Of a DNA stretch of 64,000 bases, positions 55,436 through 64,000 are shown piece after piece. The DNA is taken from positions 2,805,997 through 2,869,996 of the forward strand of contig CM071570.1 in assembly GCA_036426205.1 (NCBI GenBank), in the 5' to 3' direction. This DNA comes from Ascaphus truei. Its lineage: Eukaryota; Chordata; Amphibia; Anura; Ascaphidae. The position numbers and the translations under genes are program-made. Below the pieces are notes generated by a model, which saw only the letters and a program-made list of their open reading frames with translations, ran no database searches and was not told where the DNA came from. Each line of letters begins with the position of its first letter. Position 1 is the stretch's first letter.

Positions 55436-57330
55436 GTGTTTCCTTCTCTGAGGGAAACTCAATGGTATCATCAGCAGATGAGGCACTCTCCTCTGGAAGG
55501 TCCTTCACTTGTCAGAATAGCTCTTCCGGACGACACATCCCGTCAAAAAACGAAGGAGGAAGAGAGGTACTGTAGAACCAAACCAGAATCCAGGGGAAAA
55601 TGCCTCAAAGAAGAGGAGATACTAGACATTGAAAATACAAATGTCATTAACCTCTCACAACATCACCTTTCACAAGCTGAATTACGAGTATTGGATTTAG
55701 GTTTGACATTCGCTCCTGAAACCAATTTGGATCTATTTAACAGTTAGTGGATCTACACAAATTCATCTGAAAGCTATCTTTGAAGAGATTTTTCAAAGGA
55801 AAACAAAAGGATAGGGTGACATCTACCCAGGAACAGCATCTAATGAGGATAGATAATGTAGAAAACACTATACTGTACCAATTTTTGATTTAAGCGAACA
55901 ACTGACTTTGAGACCATTGTTTTTTTCAAGACATGATGGACTTATCTGAAGAACACCCTGAACCGATTGACCCATTAGTTTTTTTTTTTTAGGTCAGAAT
56001 CCATCAGGTTTACATAATAAATCAAAATGTTGTCATGAGAAATGTAGAGGTGGGGTAATTGATGAATTTAAAACAGCTGTGGAAAGAGATCTTTTACTTT
56101 TGTCTAAAAGTATCCAGTTTACCAAATACATCAAATATTCTAACAATTTGAAACCAGAATTACAAGATGCCATTTCTGCCCTTATGCCGATAAAGGCGGA
56201 GCAGTTGTGATACTAGATCGTAATTATTACAATGCTGAGGCATTCAGACAATTAAATGATCAGCTTTCCTATGTTCTACTTGACTCAGATCCTACAGTTT
56301 CTTTTTTTGAAAGAACGGTATCAGTTGCTGGATGAAGGTAGGGATCTTCAGATTCTCTCTATTAAGGAGTTTGATTATTTATACTGTTTGCATCCAATCA
56401 TTCCCATTTTCCATCACCTTCCCAAAGTGCACAAGTCACTGCTTGCACCACCTGGGCGTCCTATTGTTTCTAGTATAGGGTCACTGGGTAAACTCTTGTC
56501 TATTTATATAGACCATTATTTACAACCTATTGTTTCCACACGTCCCTCACACCTTTTGGACACCTCACATTTTGTCCTTATTTTGTGACTTTCAATGGGC
56601 GCCCAATTTTCACTGGGTGACATTGGACGTCTCGTCTTTATACTCTATAATATCACATCCTCATGGCCTTATTGCCACCAAACACTTTTTGGATCTCGAT
56701 CCACTTTTGTCACTTGCACATGTGATTTTTATTTTGGACAGTATCAATTTCCTTCTTACGCACAATTATTTTTTTTCAGGGGATTTCTATCTCCAAACAC
56801 GTGGGACAGCTATGAGCACCTGCTTTACACCCTCCTATGCCAACCTGTTCATGGGTTGGTGGGAAGCGTCCAACGTGTTTGGAGATTAAAAAAAAACCCT
56901 TTCACCAATTTATTCATTTCTATCATCGCTACTTTGACAATTTGCTTTTGATTTGGAGTGGACCTGTGGAGGATATACTATTGTTTATTCAATATATTAA
57001 TGACAACACATTAAAAGTTATTTTTACCTCACAACACCACTCCCATCATATTCATTTTCTTGATCTTAATTTATTTATGAGTCTTGATCAAAAAGTACAT
57101 GCTGACACTTTCCGTAAAGAACAATCGTGCAATACACTTTTGCATGCAAGCAGTGGCCATAAACAAGCGCTATTTAGGGGTATACCCTTTGGACAGTATA
57201 TTAGATTGTGTCACAATTATTCAAATTTAGAAGATTTTGAGCTACGATCTCGTGAATTGATAAATCGTTTCATAGCCAGAGGATATAACAAAAAAAGTAT
57301 TGAAAGATGCTTATTCTAATGCAGTAAATA
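55436..57330 (+). pseudogene. Penelope reverse transcriptase, frameshifted
   Basis: In successive frames: LSQHHLSQAELRVLDLGLTF (55650-55710), [20 protein letters not shown] (56188-56250), HHLPKVHKSLLAPPGRPIVS (56410-56470), HWVTLDVSSLYS (56610-56645), GTAMSTCFTPSYANLFMGWW (56805-56865), YFDNLLLIW (56930-56956) and GHKQALFRGIPFGQYIRLC (57159-57215). The catalytic YxDD reads YFDN, losing the second aspartate. Together with at least four frameshifts this makes it inactive. Confidence 0.85.
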
Positions 57331-57775
57331 AAGAAAAGGGAGCTCTGATAGGATCCAACCATTCCAGCTTCAGTAGACATAGAAAAGCTGATCAATTTTA
57401 TAATGCATCAGATTCCGATCCTCCATATTTCATTACTCCATTTAGCAACCAAGCTTATACAATAAAACACATTATTATGAAACATTGGAGTATTATTTCC
57501 ATTGATCCCCTTTTAAGGGATATAACATTGACTAATCCTAAATTTGTTTTCAAAAAGTCAAAAACAATAGGAAATATCATCTCTCCTAGTATGGTTAGGA
57601 ATACCAAACAGGTTACAAAAAGAGAATTCTTTCCAAAATTGGTAGGGTGTTTTCCCTGTGGACATTGCAAGATATGCAAATATGTGTCCAAGACTAGAAC
57701 ATTCTATAATATAGAAGGAAACAAACCATATAACATTCTATCATTCATGAATTGCAATACAGCATTTGTCATATA
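57300..57775 (+). pseudogene. Linker of the Penelope ORF, GIY-YIG domain truncated
   Basis: Contains GCFPCGHCKICKYVSKTRTF, a cysteine-rich motif (C..C..C..C) that precedes the endonuclease, and then NCNTAFVIYI, the first half of the GIY-YIG motif. The frame runs directly into (AT)n and the MITE at 57786. The rest of the endonuclease is absent. Confidence 0.78.
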
Positions 57776-57785
57776 TATATATATA

Positions 57786-57941
57786 CAGTGGTCGACAAAT
57801 CACCAAAAAATCTACTCGCCACACAAAAAAATTTACTCGCCACCTAGTACCAAACGTGTGCTTATTGGGCCAATAGGAGCTCGCCACGATGTTAAATCCA
57901 CTCGCCCGGGGCGAGCAAATGTATAGGTTTGTCGAACACTG
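57786..57941. mobile_element. Mariner-type MITE, 156 bp
   Basis: Terminal inverted repeats CAGTGGTCGACAAATC and CAGTGTTCGACAAACC (complement), flanked by TA on both sides inside an AT repeat. Inner ctcgcc repeats. No coding capacity. Confidence 0.8.
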
Positions 57942-58789
57942 TATATATATATATTATATATATTACACAAAAGGTAGAGAAGAAACACACAGCGCAATCC
58001 CACAGAACTATCAATCTAATAAATGAATAATACCACATATAAATCGGAGGGTATTAACCATTACAATCTATCTATCCCTGACTCTCCCTGCTGCCAATTA
58101 GGTCTACAGCTCCACAAGCTGTAAAGGGTTAGATACCAGAAGAATGACCTAGGCACATGGGGAGACAAGAAAGAGAAACAACATAGGGTAGTATGTCTGG
58201 AAATTTAACCCCTTAATTGGTAAGATATGCACTCCCAGCATTTCTTGTCATTCAGGCCTTTTATCCACCCTGGGATCTGGAACTGTGTTCAGCAAGTTTT
58301 AATTGCGATTGTTTATTTAGCTTCGATTGGTTTATAGTTAACACTATTTGTTTTATTACACCATAAGAGGTCACTTGCAATGAGGTTCACATGGTTTCTT
58401 CCTTCAGCTGGATGTTTTTCAATTAGTATCTTTGATCTGATTGTTTGAGATTATTGTGGTTTGGAACTAACTATAGATACATTCTAGATAACATATACAG
58501 TCATGCACTCGTCAATGAGAGGGTCCTCGTATAGGGAATATACCACTGAATGTCTATTATGTCTAATTGCCTTCAGATGTTATTACTTCGTAGGAGGGGC
58601 TATATTACTTACCAGTGTACCCACTCCTGCAGACTCCTTGAGAACGCACTGAATAGCGTGGGAGGAGAAATTTTTGTCCCTTTTCTACTCTATCCCTAGA
58701 ATATTTTTTGTTCTTTAACATGTAACTCAAACCTTTTTTATTTTTATACTACCCGGTGAGTTGTGTGGTGTCCTTTTTGTCTGGATAGC
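57942..58789. other. AT-rich interval, no gene
   Basis: No coding, LTR or transposon ends recognised. Confidence 0.4.
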
Positions 58790-59005
58790 TGTCCAACCAA
58801 TCTACAGTTTTTCCATCCACCAGGTGGCAGCCCGCACGACTGCAATGGATCTCCGGACCTGGTACTCCGCCTTTCCCCGCTGCCCAAATGCTATTCACAC
58901 CTCTGGCATCCTCTGACTGCTTTGAACTCTGATGTCCAGCAGACTCACCGGCGCCTATGGGTTAGCCCGGGCAGCCTGTTTGGACATCGGTTCCGAATGT
59001 AAAAA
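58790..59005 (+). repeat. Dispersed repeat, related to 36986-37205
   Basis: Shares atctccggacct, ctattcacacctctgg, tgtccagcagactcaccggc and gacatcggttccgaatgt with the reverse complement of the other copy. Confidence 0.6.
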
Positions 59006-59048
59006 CCCATTACATTATATTATTAAAGTATATTTTTATACACTAAGG

Positions 59049-59397
59049 CAGGGGGTGCAAACTTCTTTCCCTGCGCCCCCCTATTAGCAGTCCCCTCACT
59101 CCTGCGCCCCACCTAATCCCCACTTACCTCCGCTCCGGCGCCATGACGTCACATTGCCATAGCAACGTGACGTCACATGACCTTGTGGCGTCATTTGACA
59201 CCGCGTTGCCATGGCGACGCGGGAAGGAAGCCGCCGGAGCCAAGGTAAGTAAAAGTTTACAGAGACCCTGCAGCTCCCCTGGCACTTAATTTAAGTGCCT
59301 TCGGGAAGCACGCGGGGCCTCTGTAAACCCCGCCCCCCCCCCGCCGGCAGTCTCGCGCCCCCCCTGGGGGTCACGCCCCCTAGTTTGCGCACCACTG
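59049..59397. mobile_element. hAT-type MITE with 8-bp duplication CACTAAGG
   Basis: 349 bp, starting cagggggtgcaaact and ending agtttgcgcaccactg (complement cagtggtgcgcaaact). CACTAAGG flanks both ends (59041-59048 and 59398-59405), the 8-bp duplication typical of hAT elements. GC-rich interior with two TGACGTCA sites and RFX-like palindromes. Non-coding. Confidence 0.92.
59144..59218. promoter_or_regulatory. CRE and X-box-like sites inside the hAT MITE
   Basis: TGACGTCA at 59144-59151 and 59168-59175. attgccatagcaac (59153-59166) lies 1 bp before the second. gttgccatggcgac is at 59205-59218. The spacing of AGCAAC then TGACGTCA resembles the X1-X2 pair of MHC class II promoters. Function is inference. 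Confidence 0.4.
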
Positions 59398-59405
59398 CAC
59401 TAAGG

Positions 59406-61651
59406 TATATGTTTAATATACATCTTAGTCTCTGGGTACAGGGGACAGAATAAGAAAGATGTTGTACTTTTATTTCTAGCTGCCTTTTTCCCCACACTCT
59501 ATCTATTAGACTCAGACTGAACTCTGATTCCCCCCTCAACCTTATATATGGTTGGGGCACCCACAAACCCTAAACTGGTTCTGGGTCACCTTGGCACAAG
59601 TTCTAGTACCCCCCCTAACCTATGGGTTCCCTCAGCTATAGGGATACCTATTCATCCCAGTGCCTCATTCCCCTACCGTCACAATATGGATGTCAAAAGG
59701 GTGCGTGGTCAACACTACCCATGCTTATGGGCATGGTGGCTGCAGCAGGGGATTAGGGTTGGTCAGTTTTTGCCTTGATGGGGCTGCCCCTGCCTTGGGT
59801 GGAGAGACTGTGGATGCGTTGCTTTGCCCATCTGACGTGGGCTAAGTTGATGATGGCCGTGGTTTGGGTGCGCATAAGTGAATTAACAGTGGGTTTGGAC
59901 AGCCTTTCTAAGCTAGGCAGAGTGGATGAGCCAAAGAGGGGAGATTTAGTGGTATCTCAGCGGACATGCTTCAGGAGACCAGTGGCGGTGTCTAGCAAAT
60001 GAGCTGGATAATTTGAGCAGGTAGCTCATAGGACTGGTTGGCAGTGTTTCTACAGATGAGTGGAGATAAAGTCAGGGTTCAGTCTCCACCAGAAGGAGAA
60101 AACTGGGTATCTGGGGAAGTTGGGATAAGCTTGTGGCTCATAGGCCGGTTGGCAGTGTTGCACCAAGCAGCCGGAGTTAAAGGCTGGGTTCAATCTCAGC
60201 CTGAGGGAGGTTGAAATGAGGATCTCTGGAAGCTTGGGTGGTATGTGGGGGGGGCATCATTTTGGGGTCAGGGGGGGTGCACTGTCACAAGTACCTATGC
60301 CTGGAGCGGTAGCGGACACTGGCATGAAGCAATGGGGGATGGAGCCCCTGCTTTGGTGTGCGAGGGTCAGTTTTGGGTGGAGAAGTGGGGGTGGTGCTGC
60401 CTGGCCCTTTGCACTGATGAAAATTTGAGGAGTCATACTGTCTCCAGTAATCACATTGGGTATGTTGAGTCTTCCAGCGGGACAGCAATGGGGCCCCGCC
60501 CAACCTTCTGGCACGGTGGTCAGTTCTTGCCTGGGCAAGGCCAGTGATGGGGCGGTGCCTGCCTCTGGTGGGAGGCTGTCATGGCGCGACCTGGCCCTCG
60601 GTGGGCCCGGCTGAGGCAGTTAAGGTCTTTGATGGGCTGTGGTTACAGTAATTGTCTAGTGGTGGCGAATGGCAGGTGCTCATACTTTTTTGGTTACCTG
60701 GTGCTCTTTTGCAAAGCTGACGATCAGTATATCTTTCTGGAACAGGTTAGAGTTATGTAACATCACGATTCCGGAGGTTCTGGTAAGTGTCTTTGTGGGT
60801 AATGCGCGACGGAACTAGTTTAAGGGTGGTTAAATAGCCTCTTTGGCTGTGTTTTTTGGGGGTAATTGCACTTTAACCTTGCCAGACAGGGCTCTATGGA
60901 TCTGTAAAGCCCCCAGGTGGCTATGCGTGGGCAGGGCTCACTTAAACATGACTTCCTAGAGCCGATTCATACTAAGCGGCTGGGCTAGTGCGGTACCCAG
61001 CTTGGGAGGAGTTGCAAGCTATGGTTTGAGTATCATTATCCTTTACCCATTGGAGAAGCCCCGTGGTGTTTGGAGTGGCGCATGGGCAGTGCTTATTTAT
61101 ACGGGACTCCCTGGGGCCCATTCTCGCTAAAAGGCAGGGCCGGTGCCATGCCCGGTTTGGTGGGTGTTTGGGCCATTGTTGGAGTATCATTTGCTTTCAC
61201 CCGGTGGTTGAGTACTCTGACAGGGTTAGCATGTATCGGGTTTACATGATGTATTTTAATAAAATTCTTTGTACCTCCAGACTTTTGTTTGTGTTTACTT
61301 ATTATTAGTATTATTATGGGGTTAGATATACACAGGGAGGGGGAGGAGCTCCATTGCAGGCTCAAGTTCATGAGCACAACTGCCATCCAATGAGATAATA
61401 GGGCGATAACCTGGAAATTACTTAAAAATAAATACAAATCTGAATTCAATACTAAAACTCAGTAGTCTGCTTTGAATTACAGTTAAGACACATAGGGCTG
61501 TATTTACTAAGTAATTCTAAGATGCAAGACACCTTATACCCATTTTAAGTGAATGGGCTGTATGGCTTGGTACTTTATAGTAAATATGCCCAAAATATGT
61601 TGTGTTACATTAAAAATATTACCCATCTATACTAAACCTTTATTTCTACAG
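59406..61651. other. Unrecognised interval with an internal tandem duplication
   Basis: Long T/G-rich frames at 59548-60547 have no recognisable domain. About 60905-61210 contains two diverged copies of a roughly 145-bp unit (shared: gtgggcagggctcac, gggctgggctagtgcggtac, ggtttgagtatcatt). AATAAAATTC at 61257 could be a polyadenylation signal of an unknown retroelement. Confidence 0.4.
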
Positions 61652-61879
61652 AGATATTGGTCAAGTGTCCCAACCCTTGACAACAAAGAGTTCTTGATAA
61701 CCAGCATCCAGACCAGAGAGGAAGGGGCCCCTGTAACATGGAACCCTGCCACCCAGACCAGAGAAGAAAGGGACTCTGTATCATGGAACCCTGACACCCA
61801 GACCATAGAGAACATTGCTCCTTGCCAAGGTTCGGAAGAACTTACTGTTTCAGTGAAACAGAACGGATGGTGCCAACAA
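61652..61879 (+). CDS. Internal exon with 15-residue tandem repeats, phase 0-0 (gene 2)
   Basis: Acceptor ctttatttctacag, donor caacaa|gtaagtg. Exactly 228 bp (76 codons). Residues 21-35 and 36-50 are two copies of TREE.xxVxWNPxTQ encoded by 45-bp direct repeats (61712-61756, 61757-61801), with a partial third. Flanks: YWSSVPTLDNKEFLITSIQ and LTVSVKQNGWCQQ. The TRE...PVxWN wording also occurs once in the first exon at 21406, which is the main reason to place both in one gene. Hydrophilic, no membrane helix. The next exon must lie beyond the right edge or in the last 2 kb undetected. Function unknown. Confidence 0.62.
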
Positions 61880-61914
61880 GTAAGTGAAAATAACTGAAAT
61901 TAGAGGTGCAGCTA

Positions 61915-61978
61915 CACACACAAGAAACAGGGCAGGCCCGAATGCACACAAACACACAGGCACACACACACACACACC
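61915..61978. repeat. CA-rich microsatellite
   Basis: acacacacaag...cacacacacacac repeats directly after the exon. Confidence 0.85.
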
Positions 61979-62339
61979 CCTCTTCCCACTTAATTTCCTT
62001 CTGCTCATAGCTATCTCCTAACCATGCTGTTTCCGTCTCACTGATGCTTAGTCCCGCCCCCAGGCAGTAATGGACAGTCTGATTACCTATCAGGAAGGAG
62101 GAAATTGTCCAGGCCCCAGCAGTTCTGGGGAAATTCCGAGGCACCCCAGAATCACTCCTGTGGTTTCCCCAAAATAATAATATATGTGCTCTGTACAACC
62201 AAGCAAAAACAAAAATACCTGCAGTATGAATCAAATCATTAACAATGCTCCAATAGCAAATTAAAATAAAATATGTTTTACTATACAAAGTGCTAAAACA
62301 CCATAAATTGATCTGTTTAGAAATAATAACTTTTTTTTC
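61979..62339. other. Non-coding interval after the exon
   Basis: No gene or repeat family recognised. Confidence 0.35.
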
Positions 62340-62530
62340 ATATAATGCTTTTCTCCCAACGGGAGTACACAGGACATAGGAATGTTACAGACACAGTCCC
62401 TGCCCGGGTGAGCTTACAAGGTACTGTATGTGTTTGGTGCCTGAGGCACAGGGAGATAAAAGTGACTTGCCCAAGGTCACAGGGAGCTGATACTGGAAAT
62501 TGAACCAGGTTGCCCTATTTCAAACGCTAA
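62340..62530 (+). mobile_element. MIR/CORE-SINE-like repeat
   Basis: ctgcccgggtgagcttacaa, aagtgacttgcccaaggtca, cagggagctgatactggaaa and ttgaaccagg, in the order familiar from MIR/CORE and L2 3' ends. A second copy of the last part is at 33390-33490. Confidence 0.5.
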
Positions 62531-63622
62531 CTCTATAAACAATGATACTATAAGGGGCCTATTCAACTTCAGCTTCGATGAGATCACTGCCATGTCGAGC
62601 GGTTTGACATGTTCCTACCATTCGGTATGAAATTTGTGTCAAAATGGTATTCTGTAAGATATATCGCCTTCCAGATACCGTTTGGTACATAAATGCCATA
62701 CCGATCGAGTTTGCTGCGGCTTTTTAAGAGATCTTACCGTGTGATTTCCCTCCAGTCTCTAAGAGCTGCGCAGAGAGAGCTGTATATCCCTACAGAGCTC
62801 TTAAACGCGATCGCCCTACTTTAATTTTAATAACATAGAGTCTCCAGAGCCGAACCACATTCATTTCAGGTTCGAGGACCTGGTTCTTCCAGAGGTACAG
62901 GCCTTTGCATCGGATGCTGGTATCTCCTGCAAGTTTACATGTCCCATGTGACGTGACCGGGACATTTACACTTGCAGGAGATACTGTCCCGGCCAGCTTC
63001 ATTCTAAAGCTTGCCGGGTTAAATGCGGGCTAACCACGGGGCTTTTCTCCGATTTGAATCGGAGTTTCCCGCGTGGCGGACGCTTCAATAGATAAGCGCT
63101 AATGGTGCTTATCATTGAAAGCGCCCGAGGCGCGGGAAAACCGGACGAAAATAGCCGCGCGCCATCCACTGGCCGCCACTGTACTGGCACCCCATATTGG
63201 GGCCTGTACCTCGGGAAGCAGGTTGTCCCCAGAACTGAAAATGAATGCGGTTCTGGTCTAGAGACACCCTGCTTTAAGAATGTCATTTAAAATAAAAACA
63301 ACTGCTACCACTAAGGTAATGAAGGGGTTAACCACCAGTACCCGGTTTTCTTGTGGCAGAGGGGGTGGGTGAACGTTATAGTGGCCACAGGGTGGTGGTT
63401 AGGTCTCCCGGGAAGGAATAACCCCTCCCTTACCTTAGCAGTTACAACTGCTAATGAAGGGCTTAACCCCCATCGTGAGGCTTAACCACCCACCCCAGGG
63501 CAACTACTCCCTTCACCCACCCCCTCTAACACCAACAACACCACACAGGTATAGGCATAAGTACTATTAGCCAAATCTGGCTAATTGCACCTTTTGCTCA
63601 TTCAAATATGCAATATAGTAAC
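62531..63622. other. Unrecognised repeat-like interval
   Basis: Contains palindromic phrases (gataagcgctaatggtgcttatc near 63090) and repeats of gaaggggttaacc / gggcttaacccc near 63320-63470. No gene. Confidence 0.35.
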
Positions 63623-63695
63623 ATTGTAAAACATACTGGACACCTAACAAGCTCCTATTGTAGGAGCTTGTTAGGTGTCCAGTATGTTTTACAAT
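63623..63695. repeat. Perfect 35-bp inverted repeat with 3-nt loop
   Basis: attgtaaaacatactggaca + cctaacaagctccta, loop ttg, then the exact complement. No mismatch over 35 pairs. Pairing stops sharply at both ends. Could be a tiny foldback element or an inverted-duplication scar. Confidence 0.92.
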
Positions 63696-64000
63696 TCTTG
63701 TTCAGCTAGTCTTGGCTGTTTGGAGGGTGGCAACCTCCTACCTAATTGAAGCTCACCCCCTCCCACATTTTAATGGTTAAGGGCTCACTCCATAGCATCT
63801 TCCACACAGGGGAACTTGTTTGCTTGCAGTATGGTTGTGACAACTCTAATACAGAGTGCTTTTCCTGGTAATGTACAGGTTAATAAAGGCTTCAATCAGA
63901 CTTAGAACTTTGCAACTAATATTGACAGATTTACTATAAATCATTCTTCCTGTTATTATACAGGTTATTAAGAATTTATATTAGCGTTAGGGACCCCTGA
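63696..64000. other. Right-edge interval
   Basis: Nothing recognised. Confidence 0.3.

Larger units (their letters stand above)
54610..57775 (+). mobile_element. Penelope-like element, plus strand, broken
   Basis: A 5' region, an ORF1-like coiled-coil part, the full order of reverse transcriptase motifs and the cysteine linker, ending abruptly at NCNTAFVIYI where (AT)n and a small MITE follow, so the GIY-YIG endonuclease is lost. Several frameshifts. Confidence 0.82.

Noticed and set aside
62790..63290. Short frames near the right end
   Set aside because: They lie in palindromic repeat-like text with no splice sites or known motifs.

Overview
The window looks like repeat-dominated vertebrate DNA, most likely from a frog. 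The evidence is split genes with GT-AG introns, exons of a natural-killer-type C-type lectin receptor, and a repeat set of Penelope-like elements, CR1 and L2 LINEs, solo LTRs and hAT, Harbinger and mariner-type MITEs. No bacterial-style operon, rRNA, tRNA or CRISPR array was seen. Only five exons look like host coding sequence. Two are frame-compatible exons of a type II C-type lectin-like receptor: a membrane anchor (4563-4671) and the first lectin-domain exon (8120-8295). Three phase-0 exons (21406-21555, 35055-35225, 61652-61879) look like the 5' coding part of a second gene that runs off the right edge. Exons one and three share a TRE..PVxWN motif, which repeats in tandem in exon three.

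Layout. 1-2750 is unrecognised CpG-rich sequence. 2.9-8.3 kb holds a 51-bp minisatellite and the lectin gene with simple repeats in its intron. 8.5-11.6 kb has two minus-strand solo LTRs. 11.8-14.2 kb is a 33-bp minisatellite, noisy except at its right end. 14.4-16.1 kb has an L2 fragment and a MITE. 16.3-19.95 kb is a broken minus-strand Penelope element (GIY-YIG plus reverse transcriptase) split by a solo LTR. 20.6-24 kb has MITEs, the first exon of gene 2 and an LTR-like segment. 24.05-28.81 kb is an LTR element with no recognisable reverse transcriptase but several open frames. 28.98-30.36 kb is a CR1 3' end. 54.3-57.8 kb is a foldback MITE and a plus-strand Penelope element. 57.8-64 kb has MITEs, unrecognised sequence, the third exon of gene 2 and a perfect hairpin.

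The dominant feature is a giant inverted repeat. About 10.5 kb (30350-40906) recurs in reverse complement at about 43146-53772, collinear from end to end but with many small differences. The centre is a TCTATC-rich array that folds back at about 41920. On the return side most A positions of the expected complementary array read C. The most economical reading is a fold-back long read left in the assembly without polishing. If so, about 41.9-54.0 kb is not real genome, and the intron between gene 2 exons two and three is about 12 kb shorter.

The most interesting biology is a hammerhead-ribozyme-shaped sequence with an intact consensus core (39703-39826). Two decayed relatives with the same extra A after the core lie at 16.36 kb, at the 3' end of a Penelope element, and at 22.96 kb. 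Other leads are an LTR element with clustered AAGATGGCG (YY1-like) motifs, LTRs carrying NRF1-type palindromes, and a hAT MITE carrying an RFX/CRE pair.
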